Assembly: GCA_945910005.1 (NCBI GenBank)
Contig: OX246744.1
Location: forward strand, 6,661,698-6,725,697
Length of the DNA stretch: 64,000 nt
Direction: 5' to 3'
Origin: Isoperla grammatica
Lineage: Eukaryota > Arthropoda > Insecta > Plecoptera > Perlodidae
The translations under genes and the position numbers were made by a program. Below the pieces are notes generated by a model. That model had not been told where the DNA came from, made no database searches, and was given only the letters and a program-made list of their open reading frames with translations. This document shows positions 25,021 to 37,600 of this stretch, in pieces (the stretch's first letter is position 1; each line of letters begins with the position of its first letter).

Positions 25021-28000
25021 TTCGGCCACTCTACGCGAGCAATATAAATGTCTTACCCGCAACTGTACCCGTGCCAAGTTAGTGTCAAGGAAGTGACCGC
25101 CGGCTGCTCCGGAGGTGACGAGGCCGACCATATAGGACGACGAGGCGGATCGATGGTCAAGCACTACACTTTACAGCTCACAGTAGTAAGTATAATGTAT
25201 TCCGGTACAGATGCACCCGCCATGGGGATGCTCCGTCTATATTCACGTATTGCGCATGGTGGCCACATTGGAGGCCACAATGGCGTGTGATTAGTAGTTC
25301 ATCAAGCGGACTGGGCTCGGACTGACTTCAGTACGCACTGAGTTCGGAACCCGTTTAGCAAGCATACTTCAATCTGGACTCCTCCTATTAAACCCTATCC
25401 CTAGTCATATTAAACCGGGCTAGATCGGCTTCTTAACAGAACTGAAATAAGCTCGAGGTGAGGTGTTTATCAGTCGAACTCGTTGCGCACTAAACTCGGC
25501 TCGCACCGCCAAGTGCGAGCCGAGTCCGCTTGATAAACGTAGTGTATGTTTCAGCTGGCATTTGATGCAAATTCAACTGTTCTCCAACTTCGGTTTGCTA
25601 TTATCACTTAAAATCAACATAAACAAACTATTTTGTCTCGATTACTCTTTTAATCTATTACAAAAGCATGCAATAATCATTTTCGTACACTTTATCGGGG
25701 GATATACGTGTTCAAACTTGTCATACTTCCCCGTAAAAATTAATCGTTTTCTATTGACAGCTAAATGAAACTTGAAATAGTACTATAGGACATAGGTGGC
25801 CTCCAATATGGCAAATTCAACTGTTCTCTAACTTTGGTTTGCTATTTTCACTTAAAATCAACATAAACAAACTCTTTTGTCTCGATTACTCTTTTAATCG
25901 TTTACAAAGGCATACAATAATCATTTTCGTACACTTTATCAGGGGATATACGTGTTCAAACTTATGTCATATTTCCCCGTAAACAATATTATTCGTTTTC
26001 TATTGACAGCTAAATGAAACTTGAAATAGTACTATAGGTGGCCTCCAATATGGCCGATGTGACGTCACGTGAATACTCCCTATAGACACGCGTCTACTGT
26101 TGTTACCATGGAGACTGAGTGAGATAAAGTCGCTCCACAGCAACAACCTTCTAGATGCTGACGTCATACATGAGCGAGTGAGGCATTGGCCAGCCAAAGA
26201 AATGTCCGCGTATAACTGAAAAACCCACCCGCTGATTGGCTCCGACTCACTCATCTATGACCTCAGCATTCGCAAAGTTGCCGTAGAACTTCTTTATATA
26301 AGGGCCGGTCTTACAATCTCCTAATAAGAAACTTATTTGTAGCAATTAAGCCATTTGGAGGATTTCAAGGGTTTTGATTGGTGGTTGTCATGGAGACAAC
26401 AAGCTATTCGACGAATAAATAGTTAGCTATTGGGACATTGTAAGACTGGACCTAATACTAACCAAAGTCGCTCCACATGCAACTTTGGTGCTGGGGACGT
26501 ACGCCACAGATGGGCGTGTCGGAGCCAATCAGCGGGCGGCTTTCACCGATACTCACATTTGGTTGGCCAGGCCTCACTCATCTGTGACGTCACCAGCACC
26601 AAAGTTGCTGTGGAGCGACTCTAGTTCCTGCAACGAAATTAGTCTCATACCGACCGACCTTAGATCCGTGTCCACACTGATGCCATTTTCACGCTGTTTT
26701 AACGAAAATCGACATATTCCAGGCGTTCTTTCACATATGTATTGATTTATTTATGAATTGGCCCCCATACAGCATTTTATGCCATTTAACAGTGACCAGT
26801 ATAACAACGGATGATTAACAACGATGCATGATGATGAAGAAGGGAGGAGGGGAAACCCGGTACCGGCACGTAGCCTACTCCATATTCGTAAAGGTAGTAT
26901 TATTCCGCTTAGTAGAGTGCACAAGCCTCATTCGTAAGTCACGCCCACTATTCCAGGCAACCAACCAAAGGACGTAAATTATCGATTACTAACGGGCCTG
27001 TTTTAGAGACGAAGAAAATTAAGTTGGTATACCATTAAACTCCGCTGTTTCGTAAGCGTGAATAATAATAATTTTTCGTAGGAATACCCGTTCTTGGGTG
27101 CACATCAGCTTTACCCGATGTGCCCCTCTTCAGGTGCCTAACTAGATAATTAGGGTGTTTGGACAGTTGGGAAGGAATGTCCCAGGACTGTTAGTAGGAC
27201 TCAATCCCAGCATTCGCCTTTACGACTGAGGAAAACCTCGGAAAAGCCTTCAGTCGGGACTGCCGGTGGCCGGAATCGAACCGGCGACCTCCCGAATTAG
27301 AGTCTCGCGTCCTACCGCTGAGCCACCTCTATCGGTCGTAAGCATGAGAATATGCTTTACAGAGTCAATACATGTTGTGATTTACTTATGTCGGCGATCG
27401 ACGTCCGTGTACAACAATCCAGTGTTCTTTCCGAAAATCATTACAAACCAACGAACTCTGTCGGCCATGCACACAAGCAAACGCCCGTATTATAGGGATC
27501 CATCACAATCACATGCATGTGGGCTGCATACTGCATGACTCGACGCGATGACGAGTACCCGTCAGTAGTGGCAAAGCTGAGAACGCCGTAAGCCATTATT
27601 TTCACTGCATTTACAATAAGTTGTTTGTGCATCCCGAAGAGTGCGACCGCAGTTTCCTTGAAATTGCTGGGTTCAAACTGTCAAAAAGTAACCATATAAG
27701 TATAGGCAACCCAAGACTACCTTACAGATGCTTTCGTCACAGGCGAGGCACTCAAAGCCAACCAGCGAACCGGCCGAGACAATCGCGCGCAAATACCGAT
27801 CGCTGATTGGCTACGAATACCTCGCCAGTGACGAAAGCATATGTAAGGTATAGTCTTGGGTTGCCTATATAAATTGTTTGTTTGTTGTGTGGACGCGCCT
27901 ATTATTTCACTACAACAGATGTTGGGTTTCCAAGAAATGTGCGTGCGCACGATTGAAGTTCTGTTATAGCTTCTGTTAATGAATTTCGGAGATTTCGTCT

Positions 28001-28649
28001 CATGTTTGTGCTAGCTAGGTAATGGGGGTGTACATCATTTGTAAAATGCAAAAATTGACTTCTTGTTCTCAACTAAGCCATGCGGACCCACTGTATAGAT
28101 GTTGGGTTTCCAAGAAATGTGCGTGCGCACGATTGAACTTCTGTTATGGCTTCCGTTAATGAATTTCGGAGATTTCGTCTCATGTTTGTGCTAGCTAGCC
28201 AGGTAGTGGGTAAAATGCAAAAATTGACTGATTTTCTTGTTCTCAACTAAGCCACGGACCCACGGTATTGGAGTATACCGTGGGTCCCTGGCTGGTGTTT
28301 TTTTTTTTTTGGGGTGGATGGTTACTTTTTGACAGTTTGGAACCAGCAATTACACGGAAACTGCGGTCGCACTCGGGCTGCACAAACAACTTATTATAAA
28401 CGCAGTGAAAATAATGCCCCGCGCCGTTCTCAGCTTTTCCACAGATAATGAATGCTACTTGTCAGTCAGCTGCATCTCTGACTCTAGCCACCACCCTCCC
28501 ATATTCCCGGGATCGCCCGGCCGACGACGGCAAAGCTAAGCCAAGCTAAGCTAAGCAAAGCACGCGCGTGTCGTTTCTGCACCGTGAACGTATCTACGTC
28601 GTAGGAAGATAAGACAGACATTCATTCTAAGCAACAACAAAGAGTTCCT

Positions 28650-28688
<39 letters not shown>

Positions 28689-31600
28689 GCCGACCGATCA
28701 TTTTCCGTTGGGGTCGACGTTTTCGGTCCGTTCTATCAGTATGACTGAGGTAAGATGGATGATGATATTTGCAGGTTTTACGTATAATATTTTTGCAACT
28801 TGGCTAATCGAGAGGTGATGAGCATGGGTGAAATATGAAGATGAAGATGTTTGGAGGAAAGGGGGCAAGTAGGAGGGTGGCGAGAAAAATGGAAAGGGAA
28901 GGACGTGGACTGCATTTCGTCACCCTTCTCCACCTCGACTTGTCCGGCCGACTACCAGAAGCAGACGCTTCCGCCGACATAGCTCGAGAGGGAAGGAAAA
29001 AGAAGAGACTCGCAGGACACGGAAATAAAAATTAAAAGAAAAGTGAGAAGTGCAAGTACGAAATAATAACGTAGACAACAGCCTGTATGTAATCGACGAT
29101 AATTATCTTTCGTAGGAAACCCCTGTTTTGGGACCCACACCAGTTTTGTCCGATGCGTTCCTCATATAACTAGATACCGATTTTGTGTTCCTCTGTACCG
29201 GTTAGGTAGGGTGTTTGGATAATTGAGAAGAAATGCCCGAGTGCTGTTAGTACGACTCAATCCCCGTACGAGACGAGTATGCCTATGATGCTCTCCCCAC
29301 GAGATTGTTACTCTGCCTTCTATCATCTCCTCGGACACCAATACGGCTACACTCGGGTGTTTCCTAGGACTATAATTGACCGTATCTCTATAGCCTACAC
29401 ATTGTCCCGTGACCCGACACAATTCAAAGAGCTCAAAGAAAAAGACTATTAGAGCCACTTAGCGGCGTCAATTGCGTGTCAATGTCGCGACGCCTTTTCG
29501 TACGTCGACACCACTAAACTATACATACAGCCTCTCTCTCTCTCTCTCTCTCTTTCCTGCTTTCTAAGAACGCAGTGGCGGATAGATAGGGAAATATGTC
29601 TCCTATACCTCCCCCCCCCCCCCCCCCACGCTTCGACCAATGATTTTCAACATCTATAGTAGGCTAGATCGCCAGTCCCCCAACCTTCCACTCAGTAGCA
29701 AGCGTAGCGATTTGGGGTACACAGAACAGAGCACAACGGAATAGGGCACAACGGAACAGAGCACAAACAGAACACTTCCGAAGCGTGCGGTGTTGCCAAA
29801 TGTGATGATTGTGTTCTGTTCCGTTGCAGAGCGGATTACCGCACACACGATAACCTAACCTAACCTAACCTAACCTAACGTAACCTAACGTAACGTAACC
29901 TAACCTAACCTAGCGCACACACGTTTATGTGTAAACATTGTGCTGTGATCCGTTGTGTACCGGATTACCGCACACAAATTAACGTGTGTGCGGTAATCCG
30001 CTCTGCAACGGAACAAAACACAATCATCACATTTGGCAACACCGCACGCTTCGGAAGTGTTCGGTTTGTGCTCTGTTCCGTTGTGCCCTATTCCGTTGTG
30101 CCCTGTTCCGCATTTGAAGCCATTTTGAAACTGGCAATTTACGTCCTAATTTGGACCTTTTAGTACTGCTAGCGCTGCCAATGGCAGAAAGTCGCATTAG
30201 AAACTCCTATCCCCGCCTGTGTTATTTGCCAATTTCAAGATGGCATCAAAGTGCTACGCCTGCTGCTGCTAGCCTGGCGATCTAGCCTACTATAGATGTT
30301 GAAAATCATTGGCTTCGATCTTACACACACAATATATACAAGTTCAATAAAATAAAGTGGCTCCACAGCAACTTTGGTGCTGGTGACGTCACAGATGAGT
30401 GAGGCCTGACCAATCAAATGCGAGTATTGGTGAAAGCCACCCGCTGATTGGCTCCGACACGCCCATCTGTGACGTCCCCAGCACCAAAGTTGCTGTGAAG
30501 CGACTTTATCATACACTATATCCAATACTTCCCTCTCTTTTTTGGGGGACGTGTTCGACAACGACAAAGTAGCTCTTGAAAAGTGTGAGAGAATTTGAAG
30601 TTTTTTGTGTTCGTAGTATCTTCATTTATACATTTATAACATCAACATTTTGGAATGGTCCGGGGCTAGATATTACCAAAACACATGTTTTTTTTTGTTT
30701 TTTTTAGTAATGCGTTTGAATTAAATTAGACAATAATTTTGAGAAATCATTGAAATTGTTTAATTTTATTGTCAAAATGCAACAAGCAACAAATACAACA
30801 AGGGGAATCCTTTTTTTGGGGGGAATATCTGCAGGTCTTGATAATATCTATTAGCTTGAACACTTCGATATTGAAAGTAAATTTAAAAATACGAACAAAA
30901 CATTTGTGTACTGCAAAAACATTTAAAAAATTACATGAAATCACAAGTTTTCAAAAGAGTTTGTCGGCAACGTGTTACTGCACCCCCATTTAATCGCCCG
31001 ATAAAATTCCCCCATGCAAGCAAGCAAGCGATTGACGAGGCGGTTGCTCACCCACCACACCGCGCGGGGCAGCCATATCACCCACGATATCTAGACAGGG
31101 GTGAAGCTGTTAATATATTCCTCGGTGCCTGCCTGGTCAGATATCTGTGAGTCACACACACACATATACAAACACACAGCAAAGCAAAGCAAAACACGGC
31201 ACATAGGTCTTGTTCTATTGACCAAAACTCACTCACTCTACTACAGAAACAAGTCACGAGGTTGCCCGCCTCACGCAATCTCTAGTGTAAAGTCGCGGTA
31301 CCTACCCAAAGAAGTCAGATAGTTACGTTTTCGTTCTCAACTTAAGAGGAAGGACTACTAGCCAATATTAAAACCCGCGAAATTAACGTATTTTCGTCAT
31401 ATCTCAATAACGCCACACAATATCGAAACAGTGACACCTAAGCATATTTTGGATTCGTGAGAGCTCAATACCAAATGAAAAAGATTTCGTAGATCGTAGT
31501 AATTATAGTTGTAATTTCTAATTAACTTGTAAATTAGTTAAATTACAAATAATAATTATAATTACTGCAAACTAATAAATCTTTTTCATACGGTATTGAG

Positions 31601-34600
31601 CTCTCACGAATCCAAAATATGCGTAGGTGTCACTGTTTCGATATTGTGTGGCGTTATTGAGATATGCCGAAAATACGTTAATTTCGTGGGTTTTAATATT
31701 GGCGAGGAGTACGAATCACTAACGTTTTTCCCGATTATATAGTACAATTTGGTTGCGGTAAGTTTTTTGACGGTAACGTACAAGAAAACGTGCAAGCAGG
31801 TTTCCACCAAATTGTACTAGATAATCGGGAAAAACGTTAGTGATTCGCACTTGTTAAGTTGGAAACTAATTGTGGGCGGTACTGACTCCCCTGATCTTAC
31901 TTCTTGGTGTGAGAGCCTACTACTACTATGTACTGTACGACAATGCGTACACATGGTACGAGCACAGAATTAACGCGTTATTATTGACCGTTGGAGAGTT
32001 AGCTCCCAATCTAAAGCGCGCTTACCACAATAATTGTCGATATCGGGATCGCAATCACAATCAGGAAATCGTGAAATAGTTCATTTATATGGTTCTTATG
32101 ACGATGTTTACACAGTTCTAAATCGTAACGTCGTACACGTGTAGTAATGATTGTAATGTAACAATGAAAAAAATGTAAAAATGAATGTCTAGCTAGTAAA
32201 ACGCGGTCCCTGCGTTCGTCCAGGTTCGAATCCCGGCTCGGGGATGGATATCATATCATGTGGCCCAGTAAGCCAAAAATGCAGACATACGAAAAGAAGG
32301 AGATTATCACCCCTCCCCCCCCCTCCCCCCACCACTTATCGTCTCGATAAGCATCGTTCCCGAGACATGAGACATAAAACCCGAATATCATCATCACGCG
32401 GAGTAGTCAATCAATATCGCGGGATCTTTCACGTGCTTTAAAGTCGATCGATGAAGTGAACTACCCATTCAATACAACAACTAAACTATTCAAATTAAAT
32501 GGACATGAAAAAATACTTTATTTTATTCTAAATTATGAATTTCAAGAATTATTACATGTGAGTAGCATTTAATACTGAACTTCTTGAAATTATATATTTT
32601 CTTTTATTAATAAAGTATATTTAAAGTTTCTAATTTGAGTAGATTTGACGTAAAATTGACACACAAACGCGAATATCTCGAAAACGGATCGCGTTCGACC
32701 ATCTTTTTCAAACGTATTCATGTTAGTCATGAAGTTATCTACACTTAAGACGAAAATTTGTTACAATATATTACTTTTTGACGGTGCTAAGCAAAGTTAA
32801 ACGATTGAAAGTGTAGGTTTTTGTTCAGTTACAATGTATAACATAGGGCATTCCAACACATTTCAACACACAATAAATAAAAAACTAATAGCGGTAGGTG
32901 CATATTTTTTTCTACAATATTCACAAGCTTAATCTCAACTTGCAGTACATACAATTTGAATGATTTATATTACATGTGCAGTTATCATCGATCGACTTTA
33001 AGTAACCTAATAAGTAGGAGGGGGGTTATAAAAATAGTGCGACAGCGACCAAGGCTGTCGGTCTGTCAGTCGGCTACAACACCTCAACCGTCCGATGCTC
33101 TTGTCTATTTTTACCACCACCATCGTGCATCAATTCGGCTATATACTGCAGTTGCAGAGCAAGTGATGCGTTTCGGTCGCTCGCGATGCACACACATGTG
33201 TGAGTGTGTGAGTGTCTATATATTTTAGTATTATTAATAACACCCCACGAGCCGTAGTAGTGCTACGGAAGAAGCAATTGGTTGTTGGGTACGGACGGGT
33301 CGACTCCGGAAAAAACACACTCTCCCATGTCAAAAACTTTGATTTCAACGCTACCACGCCAACCAAATAAATAAGTTGTTTTAGTTGCTTCATGATTTTG
33401 ATTAAACAAAGTTGCATTTACTATAGAATCTAGTCGAGTGGTACTCAAACTTTTTTCCTGGAGGGCCACTTTTCCAAAAATCCAAGTAAAGCTGGGCCGC
33501 ACTAATACAAGTATGCAGTAGCGTAACTAGGAATTATTTCGGGGGGGGGGGGGGTAACAGGGAAAAGTTAGGTGTGGAAATAGCAAGGGATCTGGGGCAA
33601 AGCCCCAGCCGCCGGAGGTCTTTTCGCCGAAGGCGCAAAATTTCGTCGACTATTATAGTTTCGTGCTTTTCGAGTCAAAGCGTAAAACTCGAAGAATACC
33701 CATTAGTTTATGTTACGTTACAGGTAACAAATACCAAGTTAAGTTTAGTTGGTTGGCGATATATCATAATTTATCACGAATACAATATTATGTTCATATA
33801 AAGCAAACAAATAGTCAGTTAAAATAATACAATATATTAATGAAAACACAAAAGCTCTGGGCCGCAAAAATTTTCAGGAGGGCCGCATGCGGCCCGCGGG
33901 CCGCAGTTTGAGTACCGCTGCGGTAGTCGATTCGGAAATTTTTGTAAGTAACTCTCAACCAAACCGAACAACATATATAAAATGAGATACACAGGTAAAG
34001 TCGGCGTGCGTACAGCAACCTTTCTTTCTACTGCTCTCTTCAAAGGCTGGCGAGGAACCCGCCCACACTCGTAGCCAATCAAGTATATCGCTATTTACGG
34101 GGGGGTTGAGGGGGGGGGGTTGTCTCGGGCGGTTCGCTGGTTGGCAACGAGCTCTGACGAAAGCATCGAAAAGGTAGTTCTGCCATCTAGGATCTAGCTA
34201 GGTGTTGGTTGACGTGAGCAGAAGGGGGGTAATAGTCGAATGTTTACATATTGGTATAGCACTAAATTAACAAAACCAAAAGCGTTGCTATACATGGTTG
34301 CTTTTTCAGTACATATAATTTATATGAACAAGTTTTGTAAATTGAAAAGCGTCAAGACATACATAAAAACTCTTCGAAACACCATAATTATCGTGATCAT
34401 GTCGACACACGGACGCATGTACGTCACTCACGACTAGACTACTCTACTACGCATGTGCGGGCGCGGTGGCTGAGGTGGGTGGGTGGGTGAGGTCGACAGC
34501 AGTGAATGACTTCCGAGTGGGCATGCCAACCAAACAAAACAAAAATCACGCACACATACACAATCACACAATCTTCCAACTCGGTCGAGAAGGAATTAAT

Positions 34601-37600
34601 TATGGCGGTTATGTACATATATACCAACGACGAACTTTTGTAGAAATCAAGTGTTTGCTTTAATTAAGCTCTTTTTTTTGTGTATGACCACAACTACGGA
34701 ATCCCCGATTCTGTCAGCATTGTTTCAAAATTGTCACAAAGTAAAACGAAATATGTGCAGTCAGCCACTCGAGAATTTCAGTGCTCTTTCTAATGAAAGT
34801 TTCTCTCCGTTTTCCAATCAATACTCCCGTGTTTTTCAGATTAACTTTAGTAACACACTGTGTCGTTGCTACACAGTACACACCCTTGACAATTAGCGAT
34901 TTAGGTAGAAGGTACTTTTGTATCACTTAGGCCTACGTACGTGGAGTGGACGTTCATCATTGTCGCGCAGATAAGATTAAAAATTGCTGTTGATGTAAGC
35001 ACTTCCGCGTGGAACAAATTGAAGTGTCACTTCTGTGTGCCAAGTGGCAAAATTGGCACTGCCAATTCTACCCCCTGGGCCCCTTTATCGACCATTTTCA
35101 GAGTGCGATACAAGAAAATATAAATTATGCACGTTGAGGCTCTAAGGCTCGAATGCATAGTTCACACTCAGGCCCTCCTCAACTCAGCCTCTCCTCAGCC
35201 TCGCCCAACCACCAATCACGGAGCGGCATTGCCGTGTGGACGGCTCTGTGATTGGTGGCTAGGTGAGGCTGAGGAGAGGCTGAGTTGAGGAGGGCTTGAG
35301 TGTGAACTATGCATTCGGGCCTTAGACTTTAAGTGGGGGCGGGGGGAGGAGGGGGGGGGGGGGACGCAACTCTGACTTTTATTGTCTTCAACGACGCACT
35401 AACGACAACGAGACCACCAAACGACGTCGTCTCTCTTAATACCCTCGTACGACAGACAGAGCTACTTATCACACGAGCTTCCCACTATCCGGAAGACCTA
35501 CCTATTGTTGCAAAATTAACGGCATTTTAATGACGTTTCAAGATATATGGAAAAAGTGATTCGTAGGTCGGCGATTTGACTCTGTCTGTACCGGCTAACT
35601 AAACGATAAATTTGAAAACTTTAAACCATGGACATTTATTTATTTATTTATTTATTTTCAAGATGAATACAAGAAATACTTATTACAATACAGAGATCTG
35701 GCCCCCAAAGAGTAGGAATTACTCGCAAGCAGGGGGCCTTCAAAAACAGGAAATGATTTAATAGATGATGAGATGATGGCGGGAGGTATGAACACTTACA
35801 TTTGTAGGCTAAGGGCCTACTACGTAGTATGATTTATGTATTAACAACAGAAGTGAAAATAGTGAAAATATGATTGAGAATAGTGATGAAAAAAGAAGTA
35901 AATAAAGAGTACATATAAAGAATGAAGGAAACACAGACATATTTTGTTCTAATAGGAAATGTGGTAGATCTTATAGTCCAAGAGCACCAATAGTAGGTGA
36001 AATAATGATAATGATAAAAACATAACATAAATTTAAGATGACATTTAGGCCTAGACATGTTTACATTTTTTAAATTGTGATTATAGTAGAGATTACTATT
36101 ACTAGTACTATTGGCTCTATCATACTGTAAAAAGTAATTACAACAAACGTCATTACAAAAAATAAAAAATAACCAATATAACAAACGGACGTTATTACGA
36201 TTACGACCTTGCCATTTCTATAATCAATACAACAATGTACCTATAATAGATTCATTAAACAAATCGTAACAATTACAATGTTTGGGTAGGTAGGTACCTA
36301 AATAATTCATCGTTTAGCTGATTTATAAAAACAAATCGCCGCGCTGAATCCAGCATAGGGAGTATTCACGTGAGGTCACATCGGCCATATTGGAGGCCAC
36401 TCATAGTACTATTTCAAGTTTCATTTAGGTGTCAATAGAAAACGAATAATATTGTTTACGGGGAAATATGACAAGTTTGAACACGTATATCCCCCGATAA
36501 AGTTTTACGGAAATTATTATTGTATGCTTTTGTAAACGATTAAAAGAGTAATCGAGACAAAAGAGTTTGTTTATGTTGATTTTAAGTAATAATAGCAAAC
36601 CAAAGTTAGAGAACAGTTGAATTTGCATCAAACGCCAGCTGAAACATAGTAATTCAATGAACTACCAATCACGTGCCATTGTGGCCTCCAATGTGGCTCT
36701 TGAGTAAGATATCAATTAATTAAAACCCGTCAGGTACCCGGTTACTCTAAACGCGCGCGGCGGTAAACGCCCTCCTCAGTTTCATTCAAGGCAGGCAGGC
36801 GTCGTGATCACCGGACCACGATATGGATGTACAGGCGTTTACTCCACAACCTGTATATGAGTACCTATCTAGAGAGAGACAGATGGCGACTTGTTGTTGT
36901 ACAACAAGTCATGTAAATAAATACATAGTGGGCTCGACTTGTCTACTCTACTCTCGGCCGCGCAAGTGTCTGTCTGTCTAGTGATGGTCAGACGTCTGTC
37001 TCTAGAGCGAGGCCGGTGTTCGATTCCCGGACTCAGAGACAGATGGCGAGTTGTTGCTGTACAACAAGTCATGTAAATAAATAGAGTGGGCTCGACTTGT
37101 CTACTCTACTCTCGGCCGCGCAAGTGTCTGTCTGTCGTGTGATGGTCAGATGTCTGTCTAGCGAGGCCGGTGTTCGATTACCCGGCGGCGGTTCTACGCT
37201 CGAGCCCCGGACGACGCCCAAGCAAGACAATATTAGACACGTTTGTTTTCTTTTGTTTCCGATTATTTAAGGTCCATCCTATTCGGTTATAGAACTGATT
37301 TAGGAAGGAAATTTATATACAGTTATAATATGTGGGGTGGGCTTCTAATTTGTCATCAGGCTATTTTGGATTTAAATTTAAATTTCCAATCGACTTAAAT
37401 CTATATAAATATTACACTGGTGACTGGTGTGTTTAATTAAAAAAAAAAAAACATGTAAATAGAGCAATCATATAGCGAGGCACATCATAAAATGTCCCCA
37501 ATATACTGAAATGTAACAATATAATGCCCCCCACTGAAAATCAATATTCATAACTCAGTAGGAAGACAATTCATACAAATTTAGGCTACTGATTCAATTA

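Larger units (their letters stand above)
27567..28440. mobile_element. Large foldback element with ~120-bp arms and nested parts
   Basis: Left arm 27567-27690 (TAAGCCATTATTTTCACTGC, AAACTGTCAAAAAGTAACCA) matches the inverse of 28319-28440. The region between holds MITE family A copy 4 (27700-27870) and a tandem pair of about 180-bp units (27917-28270) with a hairpin. No transposase is visible. Confidence 0.8.

Noticed and set aside
29850..29912. A true chromosome end
   Set aside because: The array is only about 12 units, lies inside a palindrome and is flanked by ordinary sequence on both sides.
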